A model generated the notes under the pieces. The model saw only the letters and a list, made by a program, of their open reading frames with translations. It was not told the origin of the DNA and did no database searches. 64,000 bases of DNA from Mycolicibacterium sp. CH28. GTDB lineage: Bacteria; Actinomycetota; Actinomycetes; Mycobacteriales; Mycobacteriaceae. The stretch spans positions 186,001 to 250,000 of the forward strand of contig NZ_SRLQ01000014.1 in the NCBI RefSeq assembly GCF_004745805.1. Reading direction: 5' to 3'. Position numbers and translations under genes: made by a program. This document shows positions 25,447 to 34,068 of this stretch, piece by piece (position 1 is the first letter of the stretch; the number at the start of each line of letters is the position of its first letter).

Positions 25447-26136
25447 TCAGCCCTGCTCGACGGTGTTGGAGAACCCCGACTTACCGACCTGCGGCGAACC
25501 CGAGTGGAACGTGACCTTGTTGTCCATTCCTGAGGCGTCGATGGTGTCGGCTTCGTCGACGGTCACCACGTTGTTCATCCCCGACACCGTGAGTCGTTGG
25601 CAGTGACCGGTGAGCACCACGGTGTTGTCCATGCCGCTGATGCTGACGATGCCGTCGTTGCAGGCGATCGTCTTGTTCTCATTGATTCCGGCCACACTGA
25701 TGTCGCCACCGGGGGGCGCGGTCTGCACCGTGGCTGCCGGTGTGGACGGCGCCTCGGTCGGGACCGGGGTGGGTGCGGAAGGCCGGCTGGTCGGGCTGAA
25801 CGCGCCCCCGCCGCCGGAGATGCCGGGCGTCGTCGGCGTGCCCGACGACGAACGGGTGGTGGACAACATGTTGGTCGCCACGATCGCCGCACCGCCCACC
25901 ACCAGCCCAAGGACCAGCAGCACCAACACAATCCAGCCGATGCGCATGCCCGACGAGGGCGGCGGCGGTGCGGCGAGATACCCCGGCGGCGAGGGCCACT
26001 CCCCGGGAGGCGCGGGTGCCCCCAGCTCGGAGGTCTTGGCCAGGTCGGTCAGCGGGCGTTCGAGTTGCCGGATCTGCTTCTCGGGATCGTCGTCTGGATT
26101 CATCAGATTCTGATTCTCGGCCAGATCATGGATCAA
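25447..26136 (-). CDS. DUF3060 membrane-anchored protein
   Basis: A 229-residue protein. A Pro/Gly-rich cytosolic head is followed by one membrane span (IGWIVLVLLVLGLVVGGAAI, about 65-85), a Ser/Thr/Pro-rich linker (about 95-140), and an extracellular DUF3060 domain made of repeated short strands: NKTIACNDGIVSISGMDN, VLTGHCQRLTVSGMNN, IDASGMDNKVTF. The [SG]GMxN repeat suggests a small beta-solenoid. Two cysteines may pair. Function is unknown. It lies 72 bases downstream of alkB on the same strand. Confidence 0.85.
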   Translation of the reverse strand: MIHDLAENQNLMNPDDDPEKQIRQLERPLTDLAKTSELGAPAPPGEWPSPPGYLAAPPPPSSGMRIGWIVLVLLVLGLVVGGAAIVATNMLSTTRSSSGTPTTPGISGGGGAFSPTSRPSAPTPVPTEAPSTPAATVQTAPPGGDISVAGINENKTIACNDGIVSISGMDNTVVLTGHCQRLTVSGMNNVVTVDEADTIDASGMDNKVTFHSGSPQVGKSGFSNTVEQG

Positions 26137-26208
26137 CTATGACGGTCGGTACCCGCTCGCCGCCTGATTTCGATGTTCTCGGTGCAAACCGGCGCCCCGC
26201 CGGACGGC

Positions 26209-27375
26209 CTACGCCCGACGGTGCAGCGCGGCGAGGCTTATGTCGCCGTTGTAGTGGGCGAGGACTCGCGGGTCCATGACCTTGCGCCACAACGGCGGGA
26301 CCATGGCCAGCACCAGCATGCTGCCGTAACCGGCAGGCAGCTGTGGCGCGTCCTGCGCATGCCGCAGCGCCTGATAACGGCGGAGTGGATTGGCGTGATG
26401 GTCGGAGTGGCGCTGGAGATGAAAGAGGAAGACGTTCGCGACCACGGTGTCGCTGTTCCAACTGTGTTGCGGGCCCACCCGTTCATAACGCCCGGTGGGC
26501 AGTTTCTGGCGTCGAAGCCCGTAGTGCTCCATGTAATTCACCGTTTCCAGAAGCGCAATGCTCACCAGTGCTTGGCCCGCCAGCCACGGCAGGACGGCCG
26601 GGCCCAGCACGAGCATGATCGCGGCATAGAGCGCAGCGCTCAACGCCCACGCGTTCAGTACGTCGTTGCGCAGCGTCCAGGGGGAGTAGCCGCGTCGGCG
26701 CTGACGCTTGGCCTCCAGCTGCCAGGCCGACGCCGCACCGCCTGCCACCGACCGGGGGATGAAGGCGTAGAGGCTCTCGCCGAGTCGTGAGCTGGCCGGG
26801 TCCTCCGGGGTCGCCACCCTGACATGGTGACCCCGGTTGTGTTCGACGAAAAAATGGCCGTAGCAAGTCTGTGCGAGGCCAATCTTGGCTAGCCACTTCT
26901 CCGACCGCGCTCGGGTGTGCCCGAGTTGGTGGGCGACGTTGATCGCGCAGCCGCCGACGATTCCGACGGACACCATCAGGCCGAGCTTGCCCCAGAAATC
27001 CACCGTGACCAAGCCACCGCCCACCCACACTGAGCAGGCCAGAAGAAGTGAAAGGTACTGGCAGGGCAGGTAGAGATAGGTCGCCCATCGATAAAGCGGA
27101 TCGCGCTCCAGCCAGTCGAGCGCCGCGTCGTCGGGGCCGGCGGCGTCGGTGCCGAACAGTAGATCGAGGGTGGGCATGATCACGAATGTCACCGCCGCCC
27201 CGAGCCACCAGAAGGCGGGATCTCCGGTCAGATACACGCAGGCCCACGAGAGGGCGACGAGTCCGGGGACGACCGTGCCCAACAGCCATAGATGACGCTT
27301 CGGATCGTGCCAACGCGGTGCGCTCGGGGAATCAGTGCCGGCCGCTCGGAAGTGAGGGAGCGCCGCGAATGGCAT
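26209..27375 (-). CDS. alkB: alkane 1-monooxygenase-type membrane di-iron enzyme
   Basis: A 388-residue integral membrane oxygenase with about six spans. Histidine boxes are present: HQLGHTR (about 170), EHNRGHHVRVATPEDPASSR (about 200), NYMEHYGL (about 288) and LQRHSDHHANPLRRYQALRH (about 325). These bind the di-iron centre that hydroxylates terminal carbons of alkanes or fatty chains. Box 1 has Gln where AlkB proteins usually have Glu (HELxHK). No rubredoxin genes follow, whereas mycobacterial alkB is often followed by rubA genes. Substrate may differ from n-alkanes. Confidence 0.85.
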   Translation of the reverse strand: MPFAALPHFRAAGTDSPSAPRWHDPKRHLWLLGTVVPGLVALSWACVYLTGDPAFWWLGAAVTFVIMPTLDLLFGTDAAGPDDAALDWLERDPLYRWATYLYLPCQYLSLLLACSVWVGGGLVTVDFWGKLGLMVSVGIVGGCAINVAHQLGHTRARSEKWLAKIGLAQTCYGHFFVEHNRGHHVRVATPEDPASSRLGESLYAFIPRSVAGGAASAWQLEAKRQRRRGYSPWTLRNDVLNAWALSAALYAAIMLVLGPAVLPWLAGQALVSIALLETVNYMEHYGLRRQKLPTGRYERVGPQHSWNSDTVVANVFLFHLQRHSDHHANPLRRYQALRHAQDAPQLPAGYGSMLVLAMVPPLWRKVMDPRVLAHYNGDISLAALHRRA

Positions 27376-27758
27376 GAGTATTTTTAGCGTGTTGATGCGA
27401 ATCTCGCAAATAATTACGTGATTGCCATTTCTTGCCGTGACGTCGTAGAAGGTGTTGCTGACTGTCGCGGATCGAGTGGGCGGTGTCGATCGGTGCGGTG
27501 GCGATGGAACCGGGATTTATTGACGCCAAAGACAGTAATGACGCCTGTATCGCATGTTGGCGAGGCTGTAGCGAACCTTGGACGGGCGCGCTCGCTAGTA
27601 TTTGATGCCGGTACGAGTTGGGATTCTCTTTCGGCAAGAACCATACGGCGGTATGTTTTGCTGTGGGGGATGCGGCAACCATGTGATCGGAGGGGTATGG
27701 GAGCCATCGGTTGCCACGCGGTACCGATCTCGGCCTATGGCTATGACAGCGGCGCCCC
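27376..27758. other. divergent promoter region between alkB and the cholesterol oxidase gene
   Basis: About 380 bases, AT-rich next to the alkB start (TATTTTTAGCG, AATAATTACG). No supported coding region and no KstR-type AAC-N2-GTT element was found. It must hold promoters for both flanking genes. Confidence 0.5.
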
Positions 27759-29381
27759 GTGACATCGCTCTCACGCCGCCAGTTCCTCGGCGCGATGGGA
27801 GTCGGCGCCCTCGCAGCCGGGGCCGCGACACGGTTCCCCCTGCTGTCCGATCGCCTGCGTCCTGCCGATCGGCCGCACTATCGAGCAATCGTCATCGGCA
27901 GCGGTTACGGAGGTGGAGTCTCGGCGCTTCGGCTTGGGCAGGCCGGGATCGAGACGCTCATCTTGGAGCGGGGTCGACTCTGGGATAAGCCGGACTACGA
28001 CGACAAGCGCTTCACCCGCATGCTGCCGCCCGATACCCGCGCCGGCTGGTTCGCTCCCGTCGCGCCGAGTCTGGTGTCGTCCTTCCAAGGGGTCACGATC
28101 GAAGCGGTGGCTCAGCACGCCAGCTCCCCGCAGCCGATCCAGGCCGGCATTTGCGAGAAACTCGATTACGGGGCGCACACCGTCTTCCGCGGGGCATGCG
28201 TGGGTGGCGGGTCGTTGATCAATGCCGCAATCGCGGCCATCCCGACGTCGAATCAGTTGCGCGAAGCCTTCCCCGACATCGATCCGGGCGAGCTCACCGG
28301 TACCTACTTCGAACGTGCCCGATACATGCTGCGGATCAGTTACCGCGACATGGGCTGGTTCGAGCAGACCCCCTGCCTACAGTTCGCCCGCGTGGGCCGC
28401 AGTTATGCCGCCGCCGCCGGCTATCCGGTCGACTACAACGGCAGCGCCTACTCCTTCGACTATTTGCGGCGGGAGGAGGCCGGTGAGGTTCCGCGCTCGG
28501 CCTTGAATTTCGAGCAGCAGTACGGGAACAACTACGGCCGTATCGGCAGCGTCGACGAGACTTACATTTCCGCCGCCCTGGCAACGGGCAACATCACGAT
28601 CAAACCCCTTACCGAGGTCACTGACATCCGTCGGGAGCCCTCCGGCGAATGGGTGGTGTCGACCCGTGAGATCGACCGGTGGGGCCGCGAACTTCATCGC
28701 CGTGAATTCGGTTGCGAACAACTTCATCTCAACGCGGGCGTGTTGGGTACCACGAAGCTACTGTTACGGGCTCGCGAGACCGGAGCGCTGCCCGACCTGA
28801 GTGAGAACATCGGTCGGGGATACGGCAACAACGGCGACATCATGGTCGGACATACGCTCAAGGACAGCGATCCAGCCGGCACCGGGCAGTCCCTGATGGG
28901 TCTGATCAACCTCGACGGCCGCAACGACCCGGTCAATCCGGTGTACGCCAGCATGTTCGCCATCCCATTGCCGGTCGAAACGCATGCCCTGGGCTACTAC
29001 GTGATGGTCAAGACTGACGACCGGGCCGAGGTGACCTACGATCGCGTTTCGGACTCCATCGGCATCGACTGGCCGCAGGATTTCACCGACAACCTCATCG
29101 AACGTGCCCGAGTCGTGTTCGACAAGGTCACCGCTGCCAATGGCGTGGACTACCGCGACGACCTGTTCCAAGGGAAAGTCTTCGCGCCCAACACCGTTCA
29201 TCCGATGGGGGGCTGTGTCCGTGGAATGGCCACCGATGCCTTCGGGCGAGTCAAAGGCTATGACAAGCTCTATGTCAACGATGCGTCGCTGCTGCCGGGA
29301 TATCTCGGTTGCAATCCCTTCATGACGATCACCGCTATTGCCGAACGCAACATCGAGGCGATCCTGCACGGCCGGATGTGA
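27759..29381 (+). CDS. Tat-exported cholesterol oxidase-type GMC flavoenzyme
   Basis: A 540-residue GMC-fold oxidase close to the Streptomyces/Brevibacterium class I cholesterol oxidases. An N-terminal twin-arginine signal (SRRQFLGAMGVGALAAG) is followed by an FAD-binding GSGYGGGVSALRLGQAG (about 48-64) and LERGRLW. The catalytic Glu is in DETYISAAL, the active-site His in NTVHPMGGC, and the Asn in NDASLLPGYLGCNPFMT. The reaction would be oxidation and isomerisation of 3-beta-hydroxysterols to 4-en-3-ones with H2O2 release. The start is GTG. It diverges from alkB. Confidence 0.9.
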   Translation: MTSLSRRQFLGAMGVGALAAGAATRFPLLSDRLRPADRPHYRAIVIGSGYGGGVSALRLGQAGIETLILERGRLWDKPDYDDKRFTRMLPPDTRAGWFAPVAPSLVSSFQGVTIEAVAQHASSPQPIQAGICEKLDYGAHTVFRGACVGGGSLINAAIAAIPTSNQLREAFPDIDPGELTGTYFERARYMLRISYRDMGWFEQTPCLQFARVGRSYAAAAGYPVDYNGSAYSFDYLRREEAGEVPRSALNFEQQYGNNYGRIGSVDETYISAALATGNITIKPLTEVTDIRREPSGEWVVSTREIDRWGRELHRREFGCEQLHLNAGVLGTTKLLLRARETGALPDLSENIGRGYGNNGDIMVGHTLKDSDPAGTGQSLMGLINLDGRNDPVNPVYASMFAIPLPVETHALGYYVMVKTDDRAEVTYDRVSDSIGIDWPQDFTDNLIERARVVFDKVTAANGVDYRDDLFQGKVFAPNTVHPMGGCVRGMATDAFGRVKGYDKLYVNDASLLPGYLGCNPFMTITAIAERNIEAILHGRM

Positions 29382-29548
29382 CGTCGGGTGTGGCGAGTTG
29401 ACCGGACTGCTGCGCGATTCTGCGGGTTGCCCGGCTCGCTGAGCCGGACAGGAGCCTGACCCGGGGGCGGTCGGCGCATTTCGCCCGCCATCCGCGGTGC
29501 GGAGGTATACCGTCCACCCGGAAATAATCTTGATTCGGTGAGGCTTGA

Positions 29549-30781
29549 ATGACCGATGTGACGGCCGAACGCGCACCGGGCCGTGCTTATCGAGTGCTCC
29601 TGACGCAGGGCACGCTGTACACCACCGGCACTCAGCTGGCCAACGTTTCGGTGGTGTTGCCCTTCATCTGCGCCCAGGAGGGCTACTACTGGGCGGCCGG
29701 TCTGCTCTATCCCGCCTACAGCGTCGGCGTCGTGGTCGGCAACTCGTTGTCGCCCTATTTGCTTCAACGGGCCCGCCATCTCAAGCACCTGGTCATCGCC
29801 ATCACCACCGGGCTGATGGCCGCGCTGGTGGTGATCAGTGCCTTCTCGGCCTGGACTCGGCTGTTCGTCGCGGGCATCTTCCTGTCGGTCTCGCTGGCCA
29901 CCGGGGTCGTGTCGGGAATCTCCAAAGTGGCCTACTCCGAGGTGGTTTCGAGCAAGCTGGAAGATCACCGCCGCAGTGACCTGGTGCTGACCCAGGGTGC
30001 CATCGGTGCGATCGGAGCCATCGCGACCACCCTGGTACTGCTGCCCTTCCTGGCCCAGCGCGACCCGCAGCACAGCCACCTCGACCTGCTGTGGCTGGGC
30101 TCGTCAGGGCTGCTCGCCGCGGCGATCGCCGCGGTGTTCATCGGGCCGGTACCCGCCTCGGCCGACACCAGGGTGACGTTCAGGGACACCTACCGCGACG
30201 GTGTCCGCGCGGCCAGGTCGCAATCGTGGTTCCGCCGCTATGCCCTGATCCAATTGTTGTTCGTCCCGGTCAGTTTGGGCACGTCGTTCTACAGCATCCA
30301 CGCATCGGTCAATCACAGCGACACCGCGGGAAGCCTGCACGTGCTGGTGATCTCGTCGAGCATCGGCATGGTGGCCGGCTCGCTGTTCTGGCGCTTCGTC
30401 AGCCGCTACCTGGGTGTGCGCGGAATGCTGATCAACAGTGCCTTGCTCGGCACCGCGGCGGCGGCGGTCTGCGTGGTGATGGAGTACCGCGACGACCTGA
30501 ACCACATCTGGATCTACGGCATCGTGTTCATCTTGGCGACAATGGCCAATCAGGCGATCTTCAGTGCGGGATTGGCCTGGGTCGGTGCCTTCGCCGCCGA
30601 ACTTCATCGGGCGACGCTGCTCGGGTTCGGATCGCTGCTGATCGCCGTTGAATCGTCACTGCTCGGTGCGGCACTCGGTGCGGTGGCCCAGAACGCCGCG
30701 GTCGTCGGTCCCATCATCACGATCCTGGTACTCAACGTTGTCGCCGGAATCGCCGCGGTATGGGCCGCTCCGTCGGGGTAG
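29549..30781 (+). CDS. major facilitator superfamily transporter
   Basis: A 410-residue protein with about 12 hydrophobic spans, for example VVLPFICAQEGYYWAAGLLY, VITGLMAALVVISAF-like helices, and a C-terminal GPIITILVLNVVAGIAAVWA. The middle loop is Arg-rich (RDTYRDGVRAARSQSWFRRY, about 210-230), as in two-halved MFS proteins. No substrate-specific motif is recognisable. It sits 167 bases after the cholesterol oxidase gene on the same strand, but no operon link is clear. A hairpin follows 69 bases after the stop. Confidence 0.82.
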   Translation: MTDVTAERAPGRAYRVLLTQGTLYTTGTQLANVSVVLPFICAQEGYYWAAGLLYPAYSVGVVVGNSLSPYLLQRARHLKHLVIAITTGLMAALVVISAFSAWTRLFVAGIFLSVSLATGVVSGISKVAYSEVVSSKLEDHRRSDLVLTQGAIGAIGAIATTLVLLPFLAQRDPQHSHLDLLWLGSSGLLAAAIAAVFIGPVPASADTRVTFRDTYRDGVRAARSQSWFRRYALIQLLFVPVSLGTSFYSIHASVNHSDTAGSLHVLVISSSIGMVAGSLFWRFVSRYLGVRGMLINSALLGTAAAAVCVVMEYRDDLNHIWIYGIVFILATMANQAIFSAGLAWVGAFAAELHRATLLGFGSLLIAVESSLLGAALGAVAQNAAVVGPIITILVLNVVAGIAAVWAAPSG

Positions 30782-30849
30782 CGCCGGCCGAAACCGTCGA
30801 AACGCCGCTGTGATCTGGACCACTGGCGAAGTGGTTTGATTGTCTTGCT

Positions 30850-30880
30850 AACACCGCCGATCAGCGAACTTGGCGGTGTT
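30850..30880 (+). terminator. hairpin after the MFS gene
   Basis: Perfect 9-base arms AACACCGCC (30850-30858) and GGCGGTGTT (30872-30880) enclose a 13-base loop. No U-tract follows. Its position 69 bases past the MFS stop suggests a transcription terminator. Confidence 0.5.
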
Positions 30881-31230
30881 CAAGATCACTGCGATATCCG
30901 AATGTCGGTGTTTGCGCCCCGGGGTGCGCCATTTGCTTAAGGGTTTCCCTTAGGATTTTAGACGCAACTAGGGCATTGTGATCTGCGCCTCTTCTGGCTT
31001 TGGTGCGGTAAGAGTTTCTCAGCGGATCGGCATATCGGCGCCCTCGGCGGCGATCTTGATAATTAGAATCACTGCACGTCAGACAGCATTTCTCGGACGG
31101 CTTCGCGCTAATGCAACGAATTGATAACGATCGCACCTTAGGGCGGGCTGAGACAACGGGCGGGGTTGCGAATTAGGTTCTGAAAAGCCGCCAATTCTCC
31201 GTGAATTGGCTCGCTACACTCGACGAGGAC

Positions 31231-31248
31231 CGTTACCGCCAGGTAACG
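31231..31248. promoter_or_regulatory. palindrome upstream of the propeller gene
   Basis: CGTTACC-GCCA-GGTAACG has perfect 7-base arms and lies 56 bases before the ATG at 31304, a position suited to an operator. No regulator gene is adjacent, so the binding protein would be encoded elsewhere. Confidence 0.45.
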
Positions 31249-31303
31249 CGAAACGACTCAAGACAAAGCTCGGCTGAATGCAGGCCGACGGAGGTGCGGG
31301 ATC

Positions 31304-32431
31304 ATGGCAAACACAACAGGAGTTACGGAAGGTGCCGGTGTTGCGGTAGCCGAGCGGGTCGCTGCTGCCCACTCCCTGTGGTTGTCGTCGCTGCCGACGA
31401 TTCGCCGCACTCCCATCGGCGATCTACTGCCGAAGCTGTTGGGTGGTATCGCCCTCGAGCCCCTGACCGAGCCGATCGCCGCACCGGTGGTCGCCGTCAT
31501 CGGAACGCTCGCTGCCGGGCACGGACCGGTCAGTGACATGGCCGTCAGCCCCGACGGTCGCTACCTCATCACCGCCCACTACGGCGCCGACGTGGTCTGC
31601 CTCATCGACACCGCGACACTGTCGGTGTCCGCCACCATCGACGGCATCAGCGAGCCGGGCAGCGTGGTCGTGGCCGACCGTGCCTACGTCAGCGCAGCCT
31701 CCAATGACCAGGACGCCGTGGTGGCGGTCGACACCCGCACCGGCGTCCCGCTGGCGGCCAAGAAGTTCGACATGGTCGCCAGTGGCCTGGCCGTCAGCCC
31801 GGCCGGCGACATGCTCTACGTCGCCCGCACCGGTGAAGACGACGTCGACGTCGCCGCCATCGACACCGAGTCCGGCGATATCACCGCGATCGAGATCCCG
31901 GCCGCGCCCGGAGCCTCGGTCGTGGCCCTGCGCATCAGTGCCGACGGTACCCGCCTGTTCGCAGCGTTGGCCGCTCCCACCGGTGCCGCGCTGGCGATCG
32001 TCGACACCGGGACTCGCGCCGTTGAGCGCACCGTCGCGATCGCCGGTTCGATCGGCGATATCGCCGTGGCTCCGCACGGTCGCACCGTCTTCGCGACCGG
32101 CTGGGACGCTGAGTTCGGCGGCGTCATCCACGTGATCGACGTCGCTGGCGGTCGGGTCACCGACACCATCGGGGTCGGCGGTATGCCCACCCAGCTGGTG
32201 CTCAGCCGCCGCGGCGAATGCGCCTATGTGGTGGACCGCAATGAGATCGCGGTGTTGTGTACCGCTACCTCGGAGATCGTCGACAGCATCGTTCTGGGTC
32301 CCGAGCTGTCCTGCCTGGCGGCCGACCCGGTGCGTGAGCGGGTGTACGTGGCCGACTACGCCGGTGGCATCACCGCGCTGCGGGTCGAGATGACGGCGGA
32401 ACGACCACAGCTGACGGCCGCCGCGTCCTGA
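31304..32431 (+). CDS. YVTN-type beta-propeller protein
   Basis: A 375-residue protein. After an 80-residue head, repeats of about 40-45 residues carry SPDGRYLITAHYGADVVCLIDT, SPAGDMLYVARTGEDDVDVA, SADGTRLFAALAAP and APHGRTVFATGWD, the blade pattern of YncE/YVTN propellers. About seven blades fit the length. No signal peptide is seen. Propellers of this type bind partners or ligands; no catalytic residues are evident. Its stop codon is in the same frame as a truncated nitroreductase-like remnant immediately downstream. Confidence 0.82.
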   Translation: MANTTGVTEGAGVAVAERVAAAHSLWLSSLPTIRRTPIGDLLPKLLGGIALEPLTEPIAAPVVAVIGTLAAGHGPVSDMAVSPDGRYLITAHYGADVVCLIDTATLSVSATIDGISEPGSVVVADRAYVSAASNDQDAVVAVDTRTGVPLAAKKFDMVASGLAVSPAGDMLYVARTGEDDVDVAAIDTESGDITAIEIPAAPGASVVALRISADGTRLFAALAAPTGAALAIVDTGTRAVERTVAIAGSIGDIAVAPHGRTVFATGWDAEFGGVIHVIDVAGGRVTDTIGVGGMPTQLVLSRRGECAYVVDRNEIAVLCTATSEIVDSIVLGPELSCLAADPVRERVYVADYAGGITALRVEMTAERPQLTAAAS

Positions 32432-32734
32432 TCTGCGCTCTGCCTGACCGGGCGCAAATCCGGGCAGCCGCGCCGTACCCCGATCGGCGGCCGGCTGGAC
32501 GGCAACCAGTTCTGGCTGGTCTCCAAGTTCGGCGCACGATCCCAGCACGTCCGCAATATCCAGGCCAACCCCCAGGTCCGGGTACGCGTCGGCGGTCGCT
32601 GGCACGACGGCACCGCCACGCTGCTGCCGGATGACGACGCGAGGGCGAGGCTGGCAACTCTTCCCCGGATGAATAGCGCCGTGCGCGCGATGGGAGACAA
32701 CCTGCTCACCATCCGCGTGGACTTCGCCGGCTGA
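32432..32734 (+). pseudogene. 5'-truncated Ddn-like (DUF385) nitroreductase remnant
   Basis: About 100 codons starting directly after the propeller stop, in the same frame, encode the core and C-terminus of a deazaflavin-dependent nitroreductase-family protein: TGRKSGQPRRTPIGG, QHVRNIQANPQVRVRVGGRW, then TATLLPDDDARARL to a TGA at 32732. The first 30-40 residues of the usual protein are missing and there is no ATG or GTG with a ribosome site before the conserved TGRKSGQ motif. The simplest reading is a deletion that removed the 5' end and brought the propeller stop next to it. Confidence 0.72.
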
Positions 32735-32740
32735 ACGCTG

Positions 32741-33055
32741 CTAGTGGGCGGTGCAGTCCAGCGACACCGAGATGGTCTGGCTGGTCACGACAGGAACCAG
32801 AATGGTCCGGTTGTTACCGCGTCCGGGGCCCACGTATGGCACCCACTGGGTGACAGTCTGTGGATTTCGCACACTGGTGACCACGCACTTCGACATCGGA
32901 CCGGTCCCGATCCGGTCGATGTTGACGGTGTAGCCCTGCTGCTGCAGCTGGCTGATGGTGCTTTGTGCCGAATCGTCGGCCCACGCCGTTGCGGCCGGCC
33001 CCGCGACAATGCCACCTATTGCCGCTATCGCGGCAAGCGTCCGTGCGGTCCGCAT
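32741..33055 (-). CDS. small secreted protein, paralogue of the 8946-9245 product
   Basis: A 104-residue precursor with a signal peptide (RTARTLAAIAAIGGIVAG, ending ATAWA before DDSAQ). The mature part has LQQQGYTVNIDRIG, MSKCVVTSVRNP and a C-terminal ISVSLDCTAH, so two cysteines flank about 45 residues. The same architecture occurs in the protein at 8946-9245, with the GYTV, SxC and final Cys motifs conserved. It points towards the truncated nitroreductase remnant with 6 bases between ends. Function is unknown. Confidence 0.85.
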   Translation of the reverse strand: MRTARTLAAIAAIGGIVAGPAATAWADDSAQSTISQLQQQGYTVNIDRIGTGPMSKCVVTSVRNPQTVTQWVPYVGPGRGNNRTILVPVVTSQTISVSLDCTAH

Positions 33056-33380
33056 AACCGCGCCTCCTCGTTTCCGACCTAATGATCCTCCAGGTACATC
33101 GTCGTCGCTTGCGAAAACGTTCCGTCACGCGGCCGGTGGTTTCGCTCCCAGCGGAACCCGGGGTGCGTCGGCCCTGGTGCGGCCGTTGCTCGGTGCTGAA
33201 CGAATTGCTTTCGTGCCGAACATGTTTACTCATCGCGCCAGGGGGAATTCACCCAGCGTGGGCGGCTGGCGCAGCCGGATGAATGCACGTCTTGGTTGAA
33301 GCGTTCGCCCGCTGTACGGGGATGTGATGGCGCATCAGGCGCCTCATCCTGAACAGAAATCACAGTCTCGAGGAGGACCC
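33056..33380. other. divergent intergenic region before csbD-like gene
   Basis: About 325 bases between a leftward secreted-protein gene and the rightward CsbD-like gene. It should carry both promoters. I see no clear sigma-factor motif or palindrome and no supported coding frame. Confidence 0.45.
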
Positions 33381-33614
33381 ATGGGAGAGCACAGCGGACC
33401 CGCAGAGGGCGTCAAGGGCGTCGTCGAGGACGTCAAGGGCAAGGCCAAGGAGGCCATCGGCACGGTCACCGGGCGAGGTGACCTCACCGAAGCAGGCAAG
33501 GCTCAGCAGGACAAGGCGGAAGCTCAGCGTGACGCGGCGGCGAAGGAAGCCGAAGCCGACAAGGCGCGCGCCGAGGCCAAGCTTCACGAGAAGCGCCAAG
33601 AGGCGCACCAGTAG
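33381..33614 (+). CDS. CsbD-family stress-response protein
   Basis: A 77-residue, highly charged, hydrophilic protein. GVVEDVKGKAKEAIGTVTG (about 12-30) is the CsbD family signature, followed by a Lys/Glu/Ala helix (KAEAQRDAAAKEAEADKARA). CsbD proteins are abundant under general stress in several bacteria; mycobacterial members are sometimes named microaggregate-binding protein. CGAGGAGG precedes the ATG by 4 bases. A strong hairpin terminator follows 16 bases after the stop. Confidence 0.88.
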   Translation: MGEHSGPAEGVKGVVEDVKGKAKEAIGTVTGRGDLTEAGKAQQDKAEAQRDAAAKEAEADKARAEAKLHEKRQEAHQ

Positions 33615-33630
33615 CGGCCAGCGGCCAGCG

Positions 33631-33663
33631 GCGAGCCCGGCCGGTAGTTCCGGCTGGGCTCGC
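33631..33663. terminator. bidirectional hairpin terminator
   Basis: GCGAGCCC at 33631-33638 pairs with GGGCTCGC at 33656-33663, and the inner GCCGG pairs with CCGGC around a TAGTT loop, with one G-T wobble between. It gives a stem of about 14 pairs between the converging csbD-like and ynfA-like genes. Confidence 0.75.
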
Positions 33664-33669
33664 TTGCGT

Positions 33670-34005
33670 TCATCCCCCGCGCGGGACGTACATGATCAAT
33701 GCCACCCCAACCAGGCAGATCGCCGACCCGATCACGTCCCAGCGGTCGGGGCGAAACCGGTCGGCAACCATTCCCCACACCAGCGACCCGGCGACGAACA
33801 CCCCTCCGTAGGCGGCCAGTATCCGGCCGAAGTTCGCATCCGGCTGCAGCGTGGCGATGAATCCGTAAGCCCCCAAGGCGATTACACCGATCCCGGCCCA
33901 CAGCCAGCCACGGTGTTCGCGAACCCCCTGCCACACCAGCCACGCGCCCCCGATCTCGAGGAATGCGGCGGCCACGAACAGCATGATCGACTTGAGCACG
34001 GTCAC
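33670..34005 (-). CDS. YnfA/UPF0060-family small membrane protein
   Basis: A 111-residue protein with four membrane spans: SIMLFVAAAFLEIGGAWLVW, GWLWAGIGVIALGAYGFIA, AAYGGVFVAGSLVWGMVA and VIGSAICLVGVALIMYV. The inter-span motif TLQPDANFGRILAAYGGVFV is characteristic of UPF0060/YnfA, a relative of small multidrug-resistance proteins. The GTG at 34005 is chosen by comparison with family N-termini; GTG at 33999 and ATG at 33984 are alternatives. The open frame to 34344 overlaps the next gene and is ignored. Substrate is unknown. Confidence 0.85.
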   Translation of the reverse strand: MTVLKSIMLFVAAAFLEIGGAWLVWQGVREHRGWLWAGIGVIALGAYGFIATLQPDANFGRILAAYGGVFVAGSLVWGMVADRFRPDRWDVIGSAICLVGVALIMYVPRGG

Positions 34006-34068
34006 CACGTGAGCATGGCATGACCGAAATTCCGTGCTGGCCGACGGCGCGCGATAGCATTCGGCCCC

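Larger units (their letters stand above)
30782..31303. other. 520-base intergenic region with hairpins and a palindrome
   Basis: No coding region is supported; a 91-codon leftward frame (30861-31136) has no protein-like features. The region is more AT-rich than its neighbours. It contains a long hairpin (30850-30880), a second short one (TAAGGG-TTT-CCCTTA, 30938-30952) and a perfect palindrome near the next gene (31231-31248). Confidence 0.55.

Noticed and set aside
27376..27758. KstR operator before the cholesterol oxidase gene
   Set aside because: No match to TNNAACNNGTTNNA was found on reading this gap, so I do not place the oxidase in the KstR regulon.
31424..32605. Leftward 393-codon open frame
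   Set aside because: Antisense of the propeller gene; its Asp/Gly/Val-rich repeats mirror the blade repeats.
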